A stretch of 13,683 nt of DNA from Natronospira elongata (GTDB lineage: Bacteria; Pseudomonadota; Gammaproteobacteria; Natronospirales; Natronospiraceae), in contig NZ_JAYGII010000048.1 of the NCBI RefSeq assembly GCF_034931365.1, positions 1 to 13,683 on the forward strand. Reading direction: 5' to 3'. The notes below the pieces were generated by a model. That model was not told the DNA's origin, ran no database searches, and saw nothing but the letters and a program-made list of their open reading frames with translations. Positions 13,651 to 13,683 of this stretch are shown here, piece by piece. A program made the position numbers and the translations under genes. Position 1 is the first letter of the stretch. Every line of letters begins with the position of its first letter.

Positions 13651-13683
13651 TTTCGATCAGCGGCGTGCCTTTCGATGCCGGTG
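13651..13683 (+). repeat. Start of another mosaic repeat copy, cut by the window edge
   Basis: TTTCGAT, GGCGTGC, and TTTCGATGCCGGTG occur in the same order and spacing as the block at 12209-12235 of copy B, in the same orientation. The rest of the copy, if present, lies beyond the window. Confidence 0.5.

Overview
The window looks like chromosomal DNA from a GC-rich free-living gammaproteobacterium. The support is a YheS-type ABC-F ATPase close to the E. coli protein, an EF-P hydroxylase (EpmC, a gammaproteobacterial enzyme) and a YjjJ-type HipA homologue. A heterotroph of the Chromatiales/Xanthomonadales type (Ectothiorhodospiraceae- or Wenzhouxiangella-like) would fit, but the genus cannot be fixed from sequence alone. 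No rRNA, tRNA, transposase, phage gene or CRISPR array is visible. The unusual part is the intergenic DNA, which is crowded with palindromes and short repeats.

Layout: 1-545 is gene-free mosaic repeat DNA containing a REP-like inverted doublet. 554-2089 (-) is an AbgT-family transporter. A second REP doublet lies between it and yjjJ (2254-3516, -), a HipA-like protein whose kinase loops look degenerate. A 415-nt divergent region full of inverted repeats separates yjjJ from a tightly overlapping four-gene + strand operon: yheS (3932-5848), an alpha/beta hydrolase (5845-6744), an NfeD-like membrane protein (6744-7130) and a zinc-independent MDR oxidoreductase (7127-8179). Convergent to it is an oligopeptidase B-like S9 lipoprotein (8241-10469, -). 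It is divergently paired with an exported metal-dependent amidohydrolase (10594-12189, +); together they look like a cell-envelope peptide-degradation pair.

12190-12543 is a second copy of the mosaic repeat, inverted relative to 1-545, with a 29-bp-armed palindrome and a third REP doublet. Then come epmC (12544-13050, -), three adjacent heptanucleotide tandem arrays (13066-13172), and an unrecognised Gly/Met-tailed cytoplasmic protein (13175-13588, -). A further partial copy of the mosaic repeat starts at the right edge.

Most genes are ordinary. The observations most worth checking are: (i) the long intergenic mosaic family, with an apparent filled/unfilled palindrome comparison and a REP-doublet spacer that is inverted between copies; (ii) the pseudokinase-like YjjJ; (iii) the structured yheS leader, which shows a 10-nt perfect anti-Shine-Dalgarno complement in a hairpin loop; (iv) the back-to-back heptamer arrays. 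I see no clear multi-gene undescribed defence or metabolic system.
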